From Shewanella pealeana ATCC 700345 (GTDB lineage: Bacteria > Pseudomonadota > Gammaproteobacteria > Enterobacterales > Shewanellaceae), in the NCBI RefSeq assembly GCF_000018285.1, contig NC_009901.1, positions 1,611,001-1,675,000 of the forward strand: DNA of 64,000 nt, in the 5' to 3' direction. Made by a program: the position numbers and the translations under genes. A model generated the notes under the pieces. The model was not told where the DNA came from, searched no databases, and was given only the letters and a program-made list of their open reading frames with translations. This document shows positions 1 to 10,292 of this stretch, in pieces; the stretch's first letter is position 1, and each line of letters begins with the position of its first letter.

Positions 1-2
1 CA

Positions 3-881
3 AGTTTCGGTATGGCATCGATCTTGTCTGTAATCGTTCTTGGTGACGAATCTGGCTACAAGGTGGGTGAAGTTCAGCGTGTTAAGTTAGCGGCAATTGA
101 AGCTGAATGGCACACTGAGCCAGCTCCAGCAGCATTTACTGCAGTTGGTTTCCCAAATCAAGAAACTCAAGAAACAGACTTCGCGGTTAAAATTCCTTAT
201 GCAATGGGTATCATTGCGACTCGTTCACTTGATGAGCAAGTAACAGGTATTAAGGATCTGATTGCTGAGCACGAAGTGCGTATTCGTAATGGTATGGTGG
301 CATACGGTCTACTTGAGCAATTACGTAACGGTAATGAAACTCCAGAGATCCGCGCGGCATTTGAAGAAGCAAAAGTTGACCTAGGTTACGGTCTACTACT
401 GAAGCGTTATACCGATAAAGTGGTTGATGCGACAGATGAGCAGATTAAAGCTGCAGCTGATGATTCTATTCCAAACGTAGCACCTATGTTCTGGTCTTTC
501 CGCGTCATGGTTGGTGCGGGTATGGTGATGTTATTCGTGTTTGCTGCAGCATTCTGGCAGAGCACGCGTCATCAAATCGAAGAGAAACCATGGGTTCTAA
601 AAGCGGCACTTTACAGCTTACCACTACCGTGGATTGCAATTGAGTGTGGTTGGTTTGTGGCTGAATACGGTCGTCAACCTTGGACGATTTCTGAAGTGTT
701 ACCGACATTCATGTCAGCCTCTAGCTTGTCAGTGGGCGACCTAATGTTCAGTATCGTTTCTATCATGCTGTTCTATACCATCTTGCTAGTGATTGAACTG
801 TTCTTAATGATTAAGTTCGCACGTATTGGCCCAAGCTGTTTGAAGACGGGTCGCTATCACTTTGAAAAGCTTGATGCCTAA
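3..881 (+). CDS. cydA: Cytochrome bd ubiquinol oxidase subunit I (C-terminal part; gene runs in from the left edge)
   Basis: Catalytic, heme-bearing subunit of the inner-membrane cytochrome bd quinol oxidase, a terminal oxidase used at low oxygen. The open frame has no stop back to the window edge, so only about the last 292 residues are present; E. coli CydA is 522 residues. The visible part begins in the periplasmic Q-loop. It keeps KLAAIE, whose Lys and Glu correspond to the quinol-binding Lys252 and Glu257 of E. coli. Hydrophobic helices follow, including the family signature GWFVAEYGRQPW. The C-terminus, KTGRYHFEKL, also matches the family. cydB follows after 15 nt, so the genes are cotranscribed. 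The identification is firm; only the missing 5' part limits it. Confidence 0.97.
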   Translation, partial: SFGMASILSVIVLGDESGYKVGEVQRVKLAAIEAEWHTEPAPAAFTAVGFPNQETQETDFAVKIPYAMGIIATRSLDEQVTGIKDLIAEHEVRIRNGMVAYGLLEQLRNGNETPEIRAAFEEAKVDLGYGLLLKRYTDKVVDATDEQIKAAADDSIPNVAPMFWSFRVMVGAGMVMLFVFAAAFWQSTRHQIEEKPWVLKAALYSLPLPWIAIECGWFVAEYGRQPWTISEVLPTFMSASSLSVGDLMFSIVSIMLFYTILLVIELFLMIKFARIGPSCLKTGRYHFEKLDA

Positions 882-896
882 ACTGGAGATCTGATT

Positions 897-2036
897 ATGT
901 TTGATTATGAAATGTTAAGATTCATCTGGTGGGCACTGATTGGTGTGCTTTTCATCGGATTCGCTGTTACCGACGGCTTCGATATGGGTGTAGGTGCCTT
1001 ATTACCGATTATCGGTAAAGACGACACCGACCGCCGTATTATGATTAACTCGATTGCGCCGCACTGGGATGGCAACCAAGTTTGGTTGATCACCGCTGGT
1101 GGTGCATTGTTCGCAGCTTGGCCTATGGTCTACGGTGTGTCTTTCTCAGGCTTCTACGTGGCAATGATGCTGACTCTGTTTGCATTGTTCCTACGTCCTG
1201 TAGGCTTTGACTACCGTTCAAAGATTGAAGATCCAAGATGGCGTAAGTCTTGGGACTGGGCACTGTTTGTGGGTGGTTTTGTTCCGCCGCTAATTATCGG
1301 TGTTGCCTTTGGTAACTTGCTACAAGGTGTTCCGTTTAACTTCGACGAATACTTACGTGCAACCTACCACGGTGGTTTCTTCGGTCTACTTAATGGCTTT
1401 GGTATTCTAGCTGGCTTAGTGAGCGTGAGCATGTTTATGCTACAAGGTTCAACTTGGTTACAGATGAAGACTGAAGGCGAGCTACGCGTTCGTGCTGCTA
1501 AGATGTCGCAGCTGCTATCAGTAGCGCTATTCGTATTCTTTGGCGCTGCTGGTGTATGGCTAGTTAACGGTATTGACGGTTACGTGATTACCTCTGCTAT
1601 CGATACGTATGGCGTTTCTGACCCAACCCTTAAAACGGTTTCAGTTGAAGCGGGTGCTTGGTTAGTGAACTACGATAAGTACCCACTTACAATGGCGTTC
1701 CCTGTGATTGGCCTACTTATGCCTATCTTAGTGTTGCTATGTAGCCGCTTGAACCGCTCAGGTTTTGCGTTCTTCTTTAGCTCATTAGGCATTGCAGCGG
1801 TAATTCTAACGTGTGGCGCAGCTATGTTCCCATTCGTTATGCCATCATCTCTAGAGCCAAACGTGAGTTTGACTATGTGGGATGCTACTGCGAGTGAGAT
1901 GTCATTAACTGTAATGACATGGGCTGCAATTATCTTTGTACCGATTGTACTTAGCTATACTGTTTGGACTTACTTGAAGATGTTTGGTCGCTTATCTCGC
2001 GATTTCATCCAAAAGAACAAGACCTCACTTTACTAA
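897..2036 (+). CDS. cydB: Cytochrome bd ubiquinol oxidase subunit II
   Basis: Second integral membrane subunit of the cytochrome bd oxidase. It packs against CydA and stabilises the heme centres. The protein is 379 residues, equal to the usual length. It begins MFDYEMLRFIWW and has the conserved GFDMGVG motif near residue 30, APHWDGNQVWL near residue 54, and eight to nine hydrophobic segments. It sits 15 nt after cydA and 15 nt before cydX, in the standard cydABX order. A purine-rich GGAG ribosome binding site lies just before the ATG. Nothing is unusual about it. Confidence 0.97.
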   Translation: MFDYEMLRFIWWALIGVLFIGFAVTDGFDMGVGALLPIIGKDDTDRRIMINSIAPHWDGNQVWLITAGGALFAAWPMVYGVSFSGFYVAMMLTLFALFLRPVGFDYRSKIEDPRWRKSWDWALFVGGFVPPLIIGVAFGNLLQGVPFNFDEYLRATYHGGFFGLLNGFGILAGLVSVSMFMLQGSTWLQMKTEGELRVRAAKMSQLLSVALFVFFGAAGVWLVNGIDGYVITSAIDTYGVSDPTLKTVSVEAGAWLVNYDKYPLTMAFPVIGLLMPILVLLCSRLNRSGFAFFFSSLGIAAVILTCGAAMFPFVMPSSLEPNVSLTMWDATASEMSLTVMTWAAIIFVPIVLSYTVWTYLKMFGRLSRDFIQKNKTSLY

Positions 2037-2051
2037 TAAGGAGCCTAGATT

Positions 2052-2168
2052 ATGTGGTATTTCGCTTGGATTTTAGGCGTATTGTTAGCCTGTTCTTTTG
2101 GTATTATCAACGCCCTATGGCTTGAGACGACTGAGAACATGGACCGTGATGCAGAGACTGAAGATTAA
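2052..2168 (+). CDS. cydX: CydX, small essential subunit of cytochrome bd oxidase
   Basis: A 38-codon gene, easily missed because of its size. The product starts MWYFAWILGVLLACSFGII, almost identical in its first half to E. coli CydX (YbgT). It has one transmembrane helix and a short acidic tail ending AETED. In E. coli this peptide is required for stable, active CydAB. An AAGGAG ribosome binding site ends shortly before the ATG, and the gene follows cydB by 15 nt. A strong intrinsic terminator comes about 28 nt after the stop, closing the operon. Confidence 0.95.
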   Translation: MWYFAWILGVLLACSFGIINALWLETTENMDRDAETED

Positions 2169-2196
2169 TCTTTAATCCGCTAAATGGTTAAGTAAG

Positions 2197-2225
2197 AGCC
2201 CCGCAAATGCGGGGCTTTTTGTTTT
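2197..2225 (+). terminator. Rho-independent terminator of cydABX
   Basis: A perfect 8-bp stem, AGCCCCGC / GCGGGGCT, with an AAAT loop is followed by a T-run. It lies 28 nt downstream of the cydX stop. Confidence 0.93.
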
Positions 2226-2500
2226 TGAAGAAGGTAAACGCAGGTCCTAGGTCCTAGGAGCTAGGAAAAGCGAAGATCAAAGAAGGTAAAAGCCGAACGG
2301 CCTGCGGCCTTACGGAACGTTCGCAGGCTCATTCACGGAAAAGAAGGAGGGACTAGGGCGTGGCTTCGCCACTTCGAGAGCGCTTTGCTTCTAGAAAAAA
2401 GCTGAGACGGTTAGAAGCAGGAAAAACAAAGATAGGAAAACCGAGCGGCCTTACGGAACAGTTCAAAAGGAGGTTTGAGGTTCTAGGTGGAAGCCGTTTC
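2226..2500. repeat. Mosaic intergenic repeat cluster R1
   Basis: Non-coding stretch between the convergent cydX and lipoprotein genes. It holds words shared with the five other clusters of this window: CCTAGGTCCTAGGAGCTAGG with a following AAAAGC, GAACGTTCGCAGGCTCA, and two triloop mini-hairpins (GGCC-TGC-GGCC at 2299-2309 and GTGGC-TTC-GCCAC at 2360-2372). No open frame here resembles a protein. From about 2500 to 2670 I see no further feature. This is the most degenerate of the six clusters. Confidence 0.75.
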
Positions 2501-2670
2501 TGTTTGTTGTAGGTTGGGGTTTAGCCCATCAATTTTTTAATGATAGCACTAGACGGTAAGACACGGTAAGAGTTTGAAATACTGTAGCTGATGAGCGCTT
2601 TGGCTAGGCCTCTTTAGAAGCCTAGCGCAAGACAAGCACTTTTAGCTATGTGGCTAGAATTGCAGTTAGG

Positions 2671-3243
2671 TTACAGCTCAGAGCGGTAGATAAATAGCGC
2701 TGTGTCGGTGACCATTTCAGACACTGGGGTGTCGTTAAAGCTTTGTGTTGCTTGATCCACGACTAAATGTTTTCTGTCACCGATTTTGTCGAGTGTTTTA
2801 ACGCTGTAACAGTTTTTTGAAGTACGTAGATCGCAGCCTTTAGTCATTAGGTCTGTAGTAAAGTAAGTCGCATAAATTGCGATTTCATTGACCTTTGCAT
2901 CTTTGGTATGCAGCACCTTGATTTCGGCGACACCATCTATGGTTTCGTCAGTCATTAAACGGTTTACTGCGCGTTGATATTGCTGTTTATAGGTCGCCGC
3001 ATCCTTACTGACAAACAGATAAGATTCAAATCCAAACTCCTCCAGTTTATTGCCAAGGTCGGTGGCAAAAGTTTCACCTACTTCAAAAAGAAAACCATTC
3101 GCGGCAGGGCTATCTTCATAGGTGGTGTTGAGTCCGTTTCCGGCGACAATCAATAATTTTTTCCCTTGCACGGTATTGGTCTGCGGACTGGCACAGCCTG
3201 TCATGATAATGATGAAGGTCACTAAGAATAAGTTGCGTAACAT
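2671..3243 (-). CDS. Hypothetical lipoprotein
   Basis: A 190-residue protein I do not recognise. The N-terminus has a short hydrophobic stretch ending in a clear lipobox (IIMTGC; Cys near residue 17), so it is probably a membrane-anchored, secreted lipoprotein. The mature part is mixed alpha/beta in character and carries two Cys (KGCDLRTSKNC) that could form a disulphide in the periplasm. The stretch TFATDLGNKLEEFGFESYLF resembles the accessory lipoproteins that bind or set up surface structures, but I assign no function. It is monocistronic and convergent with the cyd operon across repeat cluster R1. The ribosome binding site is weak. Confidence 0.75.
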   Translation of the reverse strand: MLRNLFLVTFIIIMTGCASPQTNTVQGKKLLIVAGNGLNTTYEDSPAANGFLFEVGETFATDLGNKLEEFGFESYLFVSKDAATYKQQYQRAVNRLMTDETIDGVAEIKVLHTKDAKVNEIAIYATYFTTDLMTKGCDLRTSKNCYSVKTLDKIGDRKHLVVDQATQSFNDTPVSEMVTDTALFIYRSEL

Positions 3244-3392
3244 ATTTGTACTCGTAATGGGGTTGAGGTTGGTATTTTTAAAATACGAAATCGGCGCGAT
3301 TATAATTCGAGGTCAGCTAATAAAACTAGCTGTGATAACTATAAATTGTCTTAAAATCATTGGCATAGTTAAATTTTCGGGTCTTATTGTAA

Positions 3393-3427
3393 ATATAAAA
3401 GGCAACAGTCATCTCACTGTTGCCTTT
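3393..3427 (-). terminator. Terminator of the chemoreceptor gene
   Basis: A 12-bp perfect inverted repeat, AAAGGCAACAGT / ACTGTTGCCTTT, with a 6-nt loop lies about 40 nt past the stop of the minus-strand chemoreceptor gene. On that strand it is followed by a T-rich tract. Confidence 0.85.
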
Positions 3428-3465
3428 ATGGACTTATCTATAGATAGGGTGGTTTAGGCGAAGGA

Positions 3466-5469
3466 TTACGCCTTAAACACGCTGATCTTAGCATTAATCT
3501 CGTTAGCTATTGTCGCTAGGCTTTCTGCCGAATCGACACTCTCTCCAGCACGTTGCTCACCGTCTCTTGCAAGCTCGGTGATTTGATGCAGATTACGGGT
3601 GATCTCTTCCGCGACGGCGCTTTGCTGCTCAGTGGCACTGGCGATACTGGTTGAGGTTGCTGCGAGCTCTGCGATACTGGTGTTGATCTCTAGCAGCTGA
3701 GCAATCGCTTCGTTGCCTTGCGCCGCAGATACATCCCCCAGTTCATTACTTTGATTCATCTGCTCAGTAGTGAACTTTACTTGGGATTGCAGCTGAGTGA
3801 TGGTTTGAGAGATCTCGGCGATAGAGGTTTGCGTGCGTTGGGCGAGAGTGCGCACCTCATCGGCGACTACGGCAAAGCCACGGCCTTGCTCGCCTGCTCT
3901 AGCGGCTTCAATTGCCGCATTTAGCGCAAGAAGATTGGTTTGCTCGGCAATGCTGTTAATCACCTCGGTTATCTTACTAATTGCTTGGCTCTCTTTATTG
4001 ACGATCTCTACACTATTGTGGCTGTCGGTTAACTGGTTACTCAAGCTTTGTAGGCCATTAACCAGATCGTTTAAGTTTGTCTGGCCTCCTTTAGCCGCAT
4101 CGTCCACCCGTTGGCTCATTGTCGCGCCTTCACTGGCATGGTTTGCTACGTCACGTACCGAAGCTGACATCTCCTCGATGGCAGTGGCTATCTGATCTGT
4201 TTGTGCCATTAGCGACTGCGCCTCTTCACCATTAAGACGGGCAGTTTCTTGGGTATGGTTAGAGTGAGCCTGCAGCGCGGTAACAGATTGCTGTAGTGCT
4301 AGGATCAGCTCTCTTAAGTTGGTTGCCATCTTAGAGGTGCTATTGGTGATCAGATCGACCTCGTTTTTGCTATTGGTATTGATTGCGGTAAAGGTTTGAG
4401 AAAGATCGCCAGCTCCTAACTTCTCTAATTGACCTTGCAAGCAGCCTAGAGGTTTAAGTGCTCTTATCAATACTTGCGATAGCAGTAACGTTATCACTAT
4501 CATGCCAATCACAGAGACGGCCATGTTGATATTAAGTAGGCTGACGCTCTCTTCATTAAGCTCTGCGGCATCGACTTGACCGATTAGCGACCAATCCCAA
4601 CCCGGAATATTAATGGTGTAGGCGTATGCCTTAGCGCCATGGTTGTTGGTGTATTCCCATGAGCCTTGGTGAGTTAGCGCTTGTTCTATACTGAGGCCGC
4701 CGAGCAGTTCAGTTGAGACCTTTTCACCGGGTTGATGCTGAGGGTGAGAAATAACCGTTAAATCTGACTTATGAACCAGCAGGTAACTGCCAGATTCTTC
4801 CAGTTGTAGTTTATTAATAGCCTCGCGTAATTGAATTAACGAGCTACTGATATCGAACCCGATATACAAGATGCCGATCGTTTCGCCGCCACTGTTTTTA
4901 ATCGGGCGGTAAATGGTCATGTAATCTTTGCCAAATAGCTGGGCGTAACCTTCGTAGCTCTGACCTTTCAAGGCGGCGCTGTAGGCTGGGTGATCTTTAT
5001 CTAAGTTAGTGCCAAGAGCACGTTTGCCGTCTGATTTCTTAAGCGAGGTGGAGATGCGGATAAAGTTATCACCGTCTCGGACAAATACGGTCGCGTTGCC
5101 GCCAGTAAGGTTGGAGTAACGATCGACCTTACTTTTTGATGCGTTGATCTGCTCTTTTTTATGCCTCAGTGCTGGAGTCTCTACTCCCATCACTCTGACG
5201 GTTTTATTCGGTTTATAGAAGTCACCTGGGTACATAGAGCGAAATACATCGGCATTACGTTTGGCGAGTGAAAGTAGGCTTTCATATTGCAGCTCAATCA
5301 AGTCTGCAGTGCCTTCCGTTTGCGCTTTCATAGCGCTGATCCCTTTATCTCTTAGTACATCGGAGGCGGTTAAGTAGGAGACGCAACCGAGAAAACCAAA
5401 AACGACTACGGTTAGTAGTAAAGCGAGTAAGCCTATTTGTTTGGCTATTGGCCAATTTTTATAATTCAT
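3466..5469 (-). CDS. Methyl-accepting chemotaxis protein with Cache sensor
   Basis: A 667-residue inner-membrane chemoreceptor. An N-terminal transmembrane helix (about residues 10-32) is followed by a periplasmic region of about 270 residues. That region has single-Cache / Cache-fusion features ([20 protein letters not shown], then [18 protein letters not shown]). A second transmembrane segment lies near residue 310 and is followed by a HAMP region. The cytoplasmic signalling domain has the conserved hairpin tip [20 protein letters not shown] and [18 protein letters not shown]. It would pass ligand occupancy to CheW and CheA. The ligand cannot be told from sequence. The gene is monocistronic, with its own terminator at 3393-3427. 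No sigma28 box was found upstream, unlike some flagellar-regulon receptors. Confidence 0.93.
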   Translation of the reverse strand: MNYKNWPIAKQIGLLALLLTVVVFGFLGCVSYLTASDVLRDKGISAMKAQTEGTADLIELQYESLLSLAKRNADVFRSMYPGDFYKPNKTVRVMGVETPALRHKKEQINASKSKVDRYSNLTGGNATVFVRDGDNFIRISTSLKKSDGKRALGTNLDKDHPAYSAALKGQSYEGYAQLFGKDYMTIYRPIKNSGGETIGILYIGFDISSSLIQLREAINKLQLEESGSYLLVHKSDLTVISHPQHQPGEKVSTELLGGLSIEQALTHQGSWEYTNNHGAKAYAYTINIPGWDWSLIGQVDAAELNEESVSLLNINMAVSVIGMIVITLLLSQVLIRALKPLGCLQGQLEKLGAGDLSQTFTAINTNSKNEVDLITNSTSKMATNLRELILALQQSVTALQAHSNHTQETARLNGEEAQSLMAQTDQIATAIEEMSASVRDVANHASEGATMSQRVDDAAKGGQTNLNDLVNGLQSLSNQLTDSHNSVEIVNKESQAISKITEVINSIAEQTNLLALNAAIEAARAGEQGRGFAVVADEVRTLAQRTQTSIAEISQTITQLQSQVKFTTEQMNQSNELGDVSAAQGNEAIAQLLEINTSIAELAATSTSIASATEQQSAVAEEITRNLHQITELARDGEQRAGESVDSAESLATIANEINAKISVFKA

Positions 5470-5759
5470 TATTAATTCAAACTTGCTAGTGGTGCTTATA
5501 ATGTAATTGATATTAATCAGAAATTGGTTGATGAATGTCTAATATGTGAGCTTAAGTTTGTTAGAAAGAAAAAACAGAAAATAGCGGCTGTGAACGCAAA
5601 ATAACCAATATTAGTAGCTAAGGGTAAACCGAATAGCGATAATAGGTATCACCATTGCTAGCCATAGATTGAAATGTCTTCGAGGCTTAGATTGAAACGT
5701 CTTCTAGACTTGGTTAAACACGATTCAATATGGCTGGCTTGAATGAATAGGAGAAGCAT

Positions 5760-6014
5760 ATGTTGGGCGAAAATCACCTACTTACCCATGAGTTTCCAGA
5801 ATACTTGTCCGCTATTATCGAACTCAAAACCAGCAATTATAAGTTTTGCGAGTTGGCGAAACGCTATCATCAACTCGATCATCAAATTCGTGGACTAGAA
5901 AAAAATGAAGTGCCCACCAGTGATGAGCACTTCATCGAATTAAAAGCCGAGCGTGCTGTGCTTAAAGACGAGCTTTACCGCTTGCTAGTGGCTCACTCTA
6001 AACAGGCTGGTTAA
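5760..6014 (+). CDS. YdcH-like small protein (DUF465 family)
   Basis: An 84-residue, highly charged, helical protein. The first half (MLGENHLLTHEFPEY) and the pattern FxELAKRYHQLDHQIRGLE...FIELKAERAVLKDELYRLL match the YdcH/DUF465 family of short coiled-coil proteins. Their function is not known. A good AGGAG ribosome binding site stands 6 nt before the ATG. The last 17 nt overlap the 3' end of the convergent RND pump gene. Confidence 0.85.
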   Translation: MLGENHLLTHEFPEYLSAIIELKTSNYKFCELAKRYHQLDHQIRGLEKNEVPTSDEHFIELKAERAVLKDELYRLLVAHSKQAG

Positions 6015-9000
6015 GGCCCTGTTGACTAAGGTGTTGTTGCCTAAGTTGCTGTTTATTCTGGCTCTGTTGATTAAGACGTTTGGGTCTCATCAGCAGATGG
6101 TACATAGTCGGTACCCAGATAAGAGACAGTAATGTGGTAAGTAAAGTGCCGCCGGCAATGGCAATAGCAAAGGGTGGCCAGAAACCGCCACCTGCAATAA
6201 TCAGCGGCAAAAACCCGCCTATCGTGGTAATGGTTGTGGAGCCGATATGACGACCACAGCTGGTAACCAAGTCAACTATCGTCTGTTTGTCTCCGGCTCG
6301 CGCCTTAGGCACCTCTTCAAGCTCGGCTAAAATCACAATCGCCGCATTAATCGCTAGCCCCATAAGACCCAACAAGCCAATTATCACGGTGAAACCAAAC
6401 GGATATCCAAAGCTGTATACCGCCAGTAAACCTAAGCCCGCAGATTGCATGGCACTGAATAAGATAATTGCGGTAAGCCTAAACGAATTAAACGACAACA
6501 CGACCGTGGCCAGCAGTAAAGTGACCACCAGTACCAGGTTCGACATGAGATTGCCGACGGCCTCGTTGCGTTTAGCGCTCTCACCACCTAGCTCTAAGCG
6601 ATAACCGCTGGGTAGGGCAATGTCTGACAATTTTGCACTCACGCTATCCACCACGGTTTGTGGCAATACGCCTGAGGTGATATAGGCCTCAATGGTATTG
6701 ACTCGCTGGCCATCACGCCTAGGAATAGCGCCGCGACTGACCTCTATTTCGCTGCTTGAGATTGCTGACAGTGGAATGCCTTTACCTTGGCTAGAAACTA
6801 AGGTGATTTCGGCCAGTTTGGTCTGTTCTTCTCGGGTGCTGTCATTGAGTCTGACTCTTACGGGCAAGGACTCAGTTTGCTCTAAGATACTGCCGCCGTT
6901 AATGCCTGTGGTGGCCATCTCCACTTGTTTGGCAATATCGGTCAAAGACAGGCCGCTCATCAGGCTTGCATCCTCATCAATCTGTAGCCAAACCTTAGGA
7001 GCGCCAGCACTTAAGGTGGCGCGAGTGTGGATCACATCTGCAGTCTCTGACAGCAACTTGCGTACTTGCTCGCCTAGCAGTTTGAGTTGATCGAGATTGG
7101 GGCCAAAAATGCGTACCTCAACAGGAGCATTAAAGGGCGGGCCCTGCTCAAGTTTACGCACAATAATTTGCGCCTGTGGGTAGCGTATGTCTAATGTCTT
7201 TTGTAACTGAGGGATTAACTTGTTAGCCGTATCAAAATCGCTGACTTTGACCATGGCCTGAGCGTAATGGCTCGCGCCTTGCTGACGCTGGAGTAGGTTG
7301 TAATAAAAAGAGGGCGCATTGCCGCCCACGACCCAATCAATGCGGGTTATGCCAGCGGTTGCGCGTAGGTCGGCATCAATCTGGCTAACTTGCTCTCGGG
7401 TATTGGCGATGCTAGCGTGAGGCGCTAAGTAGACCTCAATCTGAAACATGTCTCTATCTGATGGCGGAAAGAATTGCTCGGTCATCTTGCCAGCGGCAAT
7501 AAAGCCCATAACAGGCAGAACGCCAATGACGATGGCCGCAAGTAACGGCCGTGCTAACGCCAATGTCAGCGTTTGCCTAAAGGCGTCGCTGAGCCATGGC
7601 AAATTGATGCCATGCTGATACCAATGCTGGCTCTTACCGTCGACACCGAAGCGACCCGCGAGTCCGGCAATAATGGTATGCGAGATAATAAACGAGCCGA
7701 GTAGGGCAAACATCACCGAGATGGCTATCCCGCCGACAAACTCACCGGCAGCGCCTGGCATCAACACGATTGGCGCAAAGGCGAGCATGGTGGTAATCGT
7801 CGAGCCGGCTAAAGGTAACCAAAGGTGCTGTAAGGTTTCTTTTACCGCTGTGAGTCTATCCGTGCCTTTTTGGCGGCGCTGAGAAATCGCATCGACGATG
7901 ACAATGGCGTTATCGACCATAATTCCCAGTGCGACCACAAGTCCTGTGACCGACATTTGATGGATAGGCAAGCCGATATATTTCATACAGGCTAAGGTAA
8001 ATAGCGCTGTGAGCGGTAGAGATAGCGCGACGATGAGCGCGTTTCTTAATCCCAGTGTCAGCATCAGTACGGCTAAGATAATTAAGAAGCCGAGCAGTAG
8101 ACTACCCACGAGATCGCTTAGGCGTTCGGTGGTGTATCCCTCCTGATCGAACAGCCACTGGATCTCGATGTTTGCCGGAATACTGGTTTGTAGCTCTTCA
8201 ACGGCAGTTCTGACTTTTTCAAGCCAGAGATCGACGCGGGTATTGCTCAGCATTCTTGCCGCAACCATTACCCCTTGCTCTTGGTCGATGAGTGCAATGC
8301 TATTGGCTGGCTCTTTTGGTTGACGGCTGATAGTCGCTATATCGGCGAGGCGGATTATTTGGCCGCTAGCAGTGACTTTAAGTGGAACCTGGCTAATACG
8401 GGCGAGAGAGTCGAGTTCGCCAGAGACTTCGACTAAGGCGCGAAACTGCTGATTATTGATCTCACCGGCAGACACCTTAGCGTCAGCATTTTGCAATATT
8501 TGCGCGATGGTTTTAGCCGATAACTGCAGTTGATTGACCTTGTTTCCATCGAGCTGAACCAAGATCTCTTCGGCCGGCTGGCCATAGAGATTGACAAAAT
8601 CGGTGCCACTGAGCAGACGAAGCCGACTCTGTAGCTCCTTAGCATATCGATTCAACATATCGGTACGCACCACGCCGCTGCCGCGCCAAACAACGCCCAA
8701 TATCGCGGTATTGGCATAGCCGAGTTGGTCATCTAATGTGGTGTTTTGCGCCGATTGTGGCAACAAGCCTTTGGCATCGGCAATTAAGTCACGCGCCCGT
8801 GACCATACCGGCGCTGTTTCAATTACATCATCTTTGAGCTCTAACTGGATAACAGAGATCCCCGGCCGAGAGGTGGATTGCACTAACTTGAGCTCTTCTA
8901 ATCGCCTGAGTTCGCTTTCTAGCACCTCAGTAACCAAGGCTTCGACACGTTCGGCAGAGGCGCCGGGGTAATGGGTAATCACCGATGCAAAACGGTTGGT

Positions 9001-9114
9001 GATCTCAGGATCTTCCATGCGGGGTAGGCTAGATATGGCGCCAAACCCGGCAACAATCAACAGCGCAATGACGAGGCTTATCAGGCGGCCGTTCTCAACT
9101 AATGATTTTACCAT
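5998..9114 (-). CDS. RND-family efflux permease (AcrB-like)
   Basis: A proton-driven inner-membrane pump of 1038 residues, the usual length for the hydrophobe/amphiphile RND class. It has the family layout of an N-terminal helix, two large periplasmic loops and twelve transmembrane helices. In helix 4 the motif is GIMVDNAIVIVDA, with one Asp where AcrB has Asp-Asp. In helix 10 it is GLAINAAIVILAELEE, lacking the AcrB lysine. This VDN-type relay is shared by a subgroup of RND pumps. The adaptor gene ends 5 nt upstream and a TetR regulator is divergent to it, so it belongs to a two-gene efflux operon. No outer-membrane channel gene is nearby, so it would need a TolC-like partner encoded elsewhere. 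The substrate is unknown. Confidence 0.92.
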   Translation of the reverse strand: MVKSLVENGRLISLVIALLIVAGFGAISSLPRMEDPEITNRFASVITHYPGASAERVEALVTEVLESELRRLEELKLVQSTSRPGISVIQLELKDDVIETAPVWSRARDLIADAKGLLPQSAQNTTLDDQLGYANTAILGVVWRGSGVVRTDMLNRYAKELQSRLRLLSGTDFVNLYGQPAEEILVQLDGNKVNQLQLSAKTIAQILQNADAKVSAGEINNQQFRALVEVSGELDSLARISQVPLKVTASGQIIRLADIATISRQPKEPANSIALIDQEQGVMVAARMLSNTRVDLWLEKVRTAVEELQTSIPANIEIQWLFDQEGYTTERLSDLVGSLLLGFLIILAVLMLTLGLRNALIVALSLPLTALFTLACMKYIGLPIHQMSVTGLVVALGIMVDNAIVIVDAISQRRQKGTDRLTAVKETLQHLWLPLAGSTITTMLAFAPIVLMPGAAGEFVGGIAISVMFALLGSFIISHTIIAGLAGRFGVDGKSQHWYQHGINLPWLSDAFRQTLTLALARPLLAAIVIGVLPVMGFIAAGKMTEQFFPPSDRDMFQIEVYLAPHASIANTREQVSQIDADLRATAGITRIDWVVGGNAPSFYYNLLQRQQGASHYAQAMVKVSDFDTANKLIPQLQKTLDIRYPQAQIIVRKLEQGPPFNAPVEVRIFGPNLDQLKLLGEQVRKLLSETADVIHTRATLSAGAPKVWLQIDEDASLMSGLSLTDIAKQVEMATTGINGGSILEQTESLPVRVRLNDSTREEQTKLAEITLVSSQGKGIPLSAISSSEIEVSRGAIPRRDGQRVNTIEAYITSGVLPQTVVDSVSAKLSDIALPSGYRLELGGESAKRNEAVGNLMSNLVLVVTLLLATVVLSFNSFRLTAIILFSAMQSAGLGLLAVYSFGYPFGFTVIIGLLGLMGLAINAAIVILAELEEVPKARAGDKQTIVDLVTSCGRHIGSTTITTIGGFLPLIIAGGGFWPPFAIAIAGGTLLTTLLSLIWVPTMYHLLMRPKRLNQQSQNKQQLRQQHLSQQGLNQPV

Positions 9115-9119
9115 CTGCT

Positions 9120-10232
9120 CTACCTCGTCGCTAATTTTGCTTGTCGAGTCACAAGCTGGCCTGCAACGAGTTTATGTAATCCCTGTGAAACATACTGCTC
9201 ATCAGGACTAATAGCTCCCTTGATAAAGGCTTTATCTTTGGCGGCATAGACAATCTCAACATCGCGGCGCTCGATACTAAAGAGTTGCTCATCCGATGGG
9301 CTAATGATGTAAATATTCCACAGCCCACGTACGCCATCGGTTAGCGCCGAAAGCGGCACCCAGTAGCCTTGGGTATCTATCACTTTATTGTAATTAAGGT
9401 AGCTAAGCTCACCGTTTATCAGCTTGGCATTGGTTGGCAGGGTTAATCTCAACTCGACGGTTCGTGTTACTGGATCGAGCTCGGCGCCAATACCGGCAAT
9501 GCTAGCCTGGTAATCTCGCTGCCTTACCGTTACAGCAACGGTTTGCCCGGTTTTTAACTGCGCCGCGATTTCAACGGGTACGCCAATATAGGCTTGTACA
9601 TTGTTGTGCTCAATTAAGGTATAAACGGGGCTGCCAACATTGATCACTTCTCCTAAGTTATGGCTGCGCTTGCTGATAACGCCATCGAATGGAGCCAGTA
9701 GATCCGATTTCTCGATTTTTAACTGATTGGCAAGTAATGAGGCATTGAGTCGAGTCTTAGCGGCTTGCAAGCTGCTCAACTGACCTTTGAGTTCATCGAG
9801 TTGTTGCTCTGATACATAACCTTGTTTCTGTAGGCCTAAGCTGCGATCTAATGTTGCTTTGGCTAAATCCAAGTCGGCCTTATTTTGCGCTAGGCTGGCT
9901 GTTAGCTCATTTTTTTCGGCCATCAATAGTCGGGTATCAAGTTTTGCCAGTAGCTGGCCTTGTTTAACCTTGTCACCACTATCGACGCCGAGGGCTTTAA
10001 TCTTCCCCGCTAACTCAAAGCCAATTCCAGTGGTATTACCGGCTCGAACACTGCCAGAGAACACTTGGCTGAACTGGTACCCTTGTTTAAGGCTAAGTGA
10101 CTCTGCATTAACAGATTGGTAACTTGGCGCTGAAGTTTGCTCGTCTGGCGACTCTTGGCATCCAGGCAAAAAAGTAACTGCTACCAAGCTTATGAGCAGC
10201 TTTTGACGAGTGATAACGCGCTTGATATTCAT
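9120..10232 (-). CDS. RND efflux periplasmic adaptor (membrane fusion protein), lipoprotein
   Basis: Periplasmic adaptor linking the RND pump to an outer-membrane channel. A basic N-terminus and hydrophobic stretch end in the lipobox TFLPGC, so it is predicted to be lipid-anchored. Next come the biotinyl-lipoyl half (FELAGKIKALGVDSGDKVKQ), an alpha-hairpin of about 80 residues, the second lipoyl half (LLAPFDGVISKRSHNLGEVI), then beta-barrel and membrane-proximal domains. I chose the ATG at 10232 (MNIKRV). A TTG nine codons earlier (10259) is also in frame but has no visible ribosome binding site. It is transcribed ahead of the pump gene and from the intergenic region that holds the TetR-type palindromes. 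Confidence 0.9.
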   Translation of the reverse strand: MNIKRVITRQKLLISLVAVTFLPGCQESPDEQTSAPSYQSVNAESLSLKQGYQFSQVFSGSVRAGNTTGIGFELAGKIKALGVDSGDKVKQGQLLAKLDTRLLMAEKNELTASLAQNKADLDLAKATLDRSLGLQKQGYVSEQQLDELKGQLSSLQAAKTRLNASLLANQLKIEKSDLLAPFDGVISKRSHNLGEVINVGSPVYTLIEHNNVQAYIGVPVEIAAQLKTGQTVAVTVRQRDYQASIAGIGAELDPVTRTVELRLTLPTNAKLINGELSYLNYNKVIDTQGYWVPLSALTDGVRGLWNIYIISPSDEQLFSIERRDVEIVYAAKDKAFIKGAISPDEQYVSQGLHKLVAGQLVTRQAKLATR

Positions 10233-10292
10233 TCGGTTCAGCCTATGTTGTTTATGCAAAAGTGACTGCAGGGTAAATAATTTGTTAAGCTG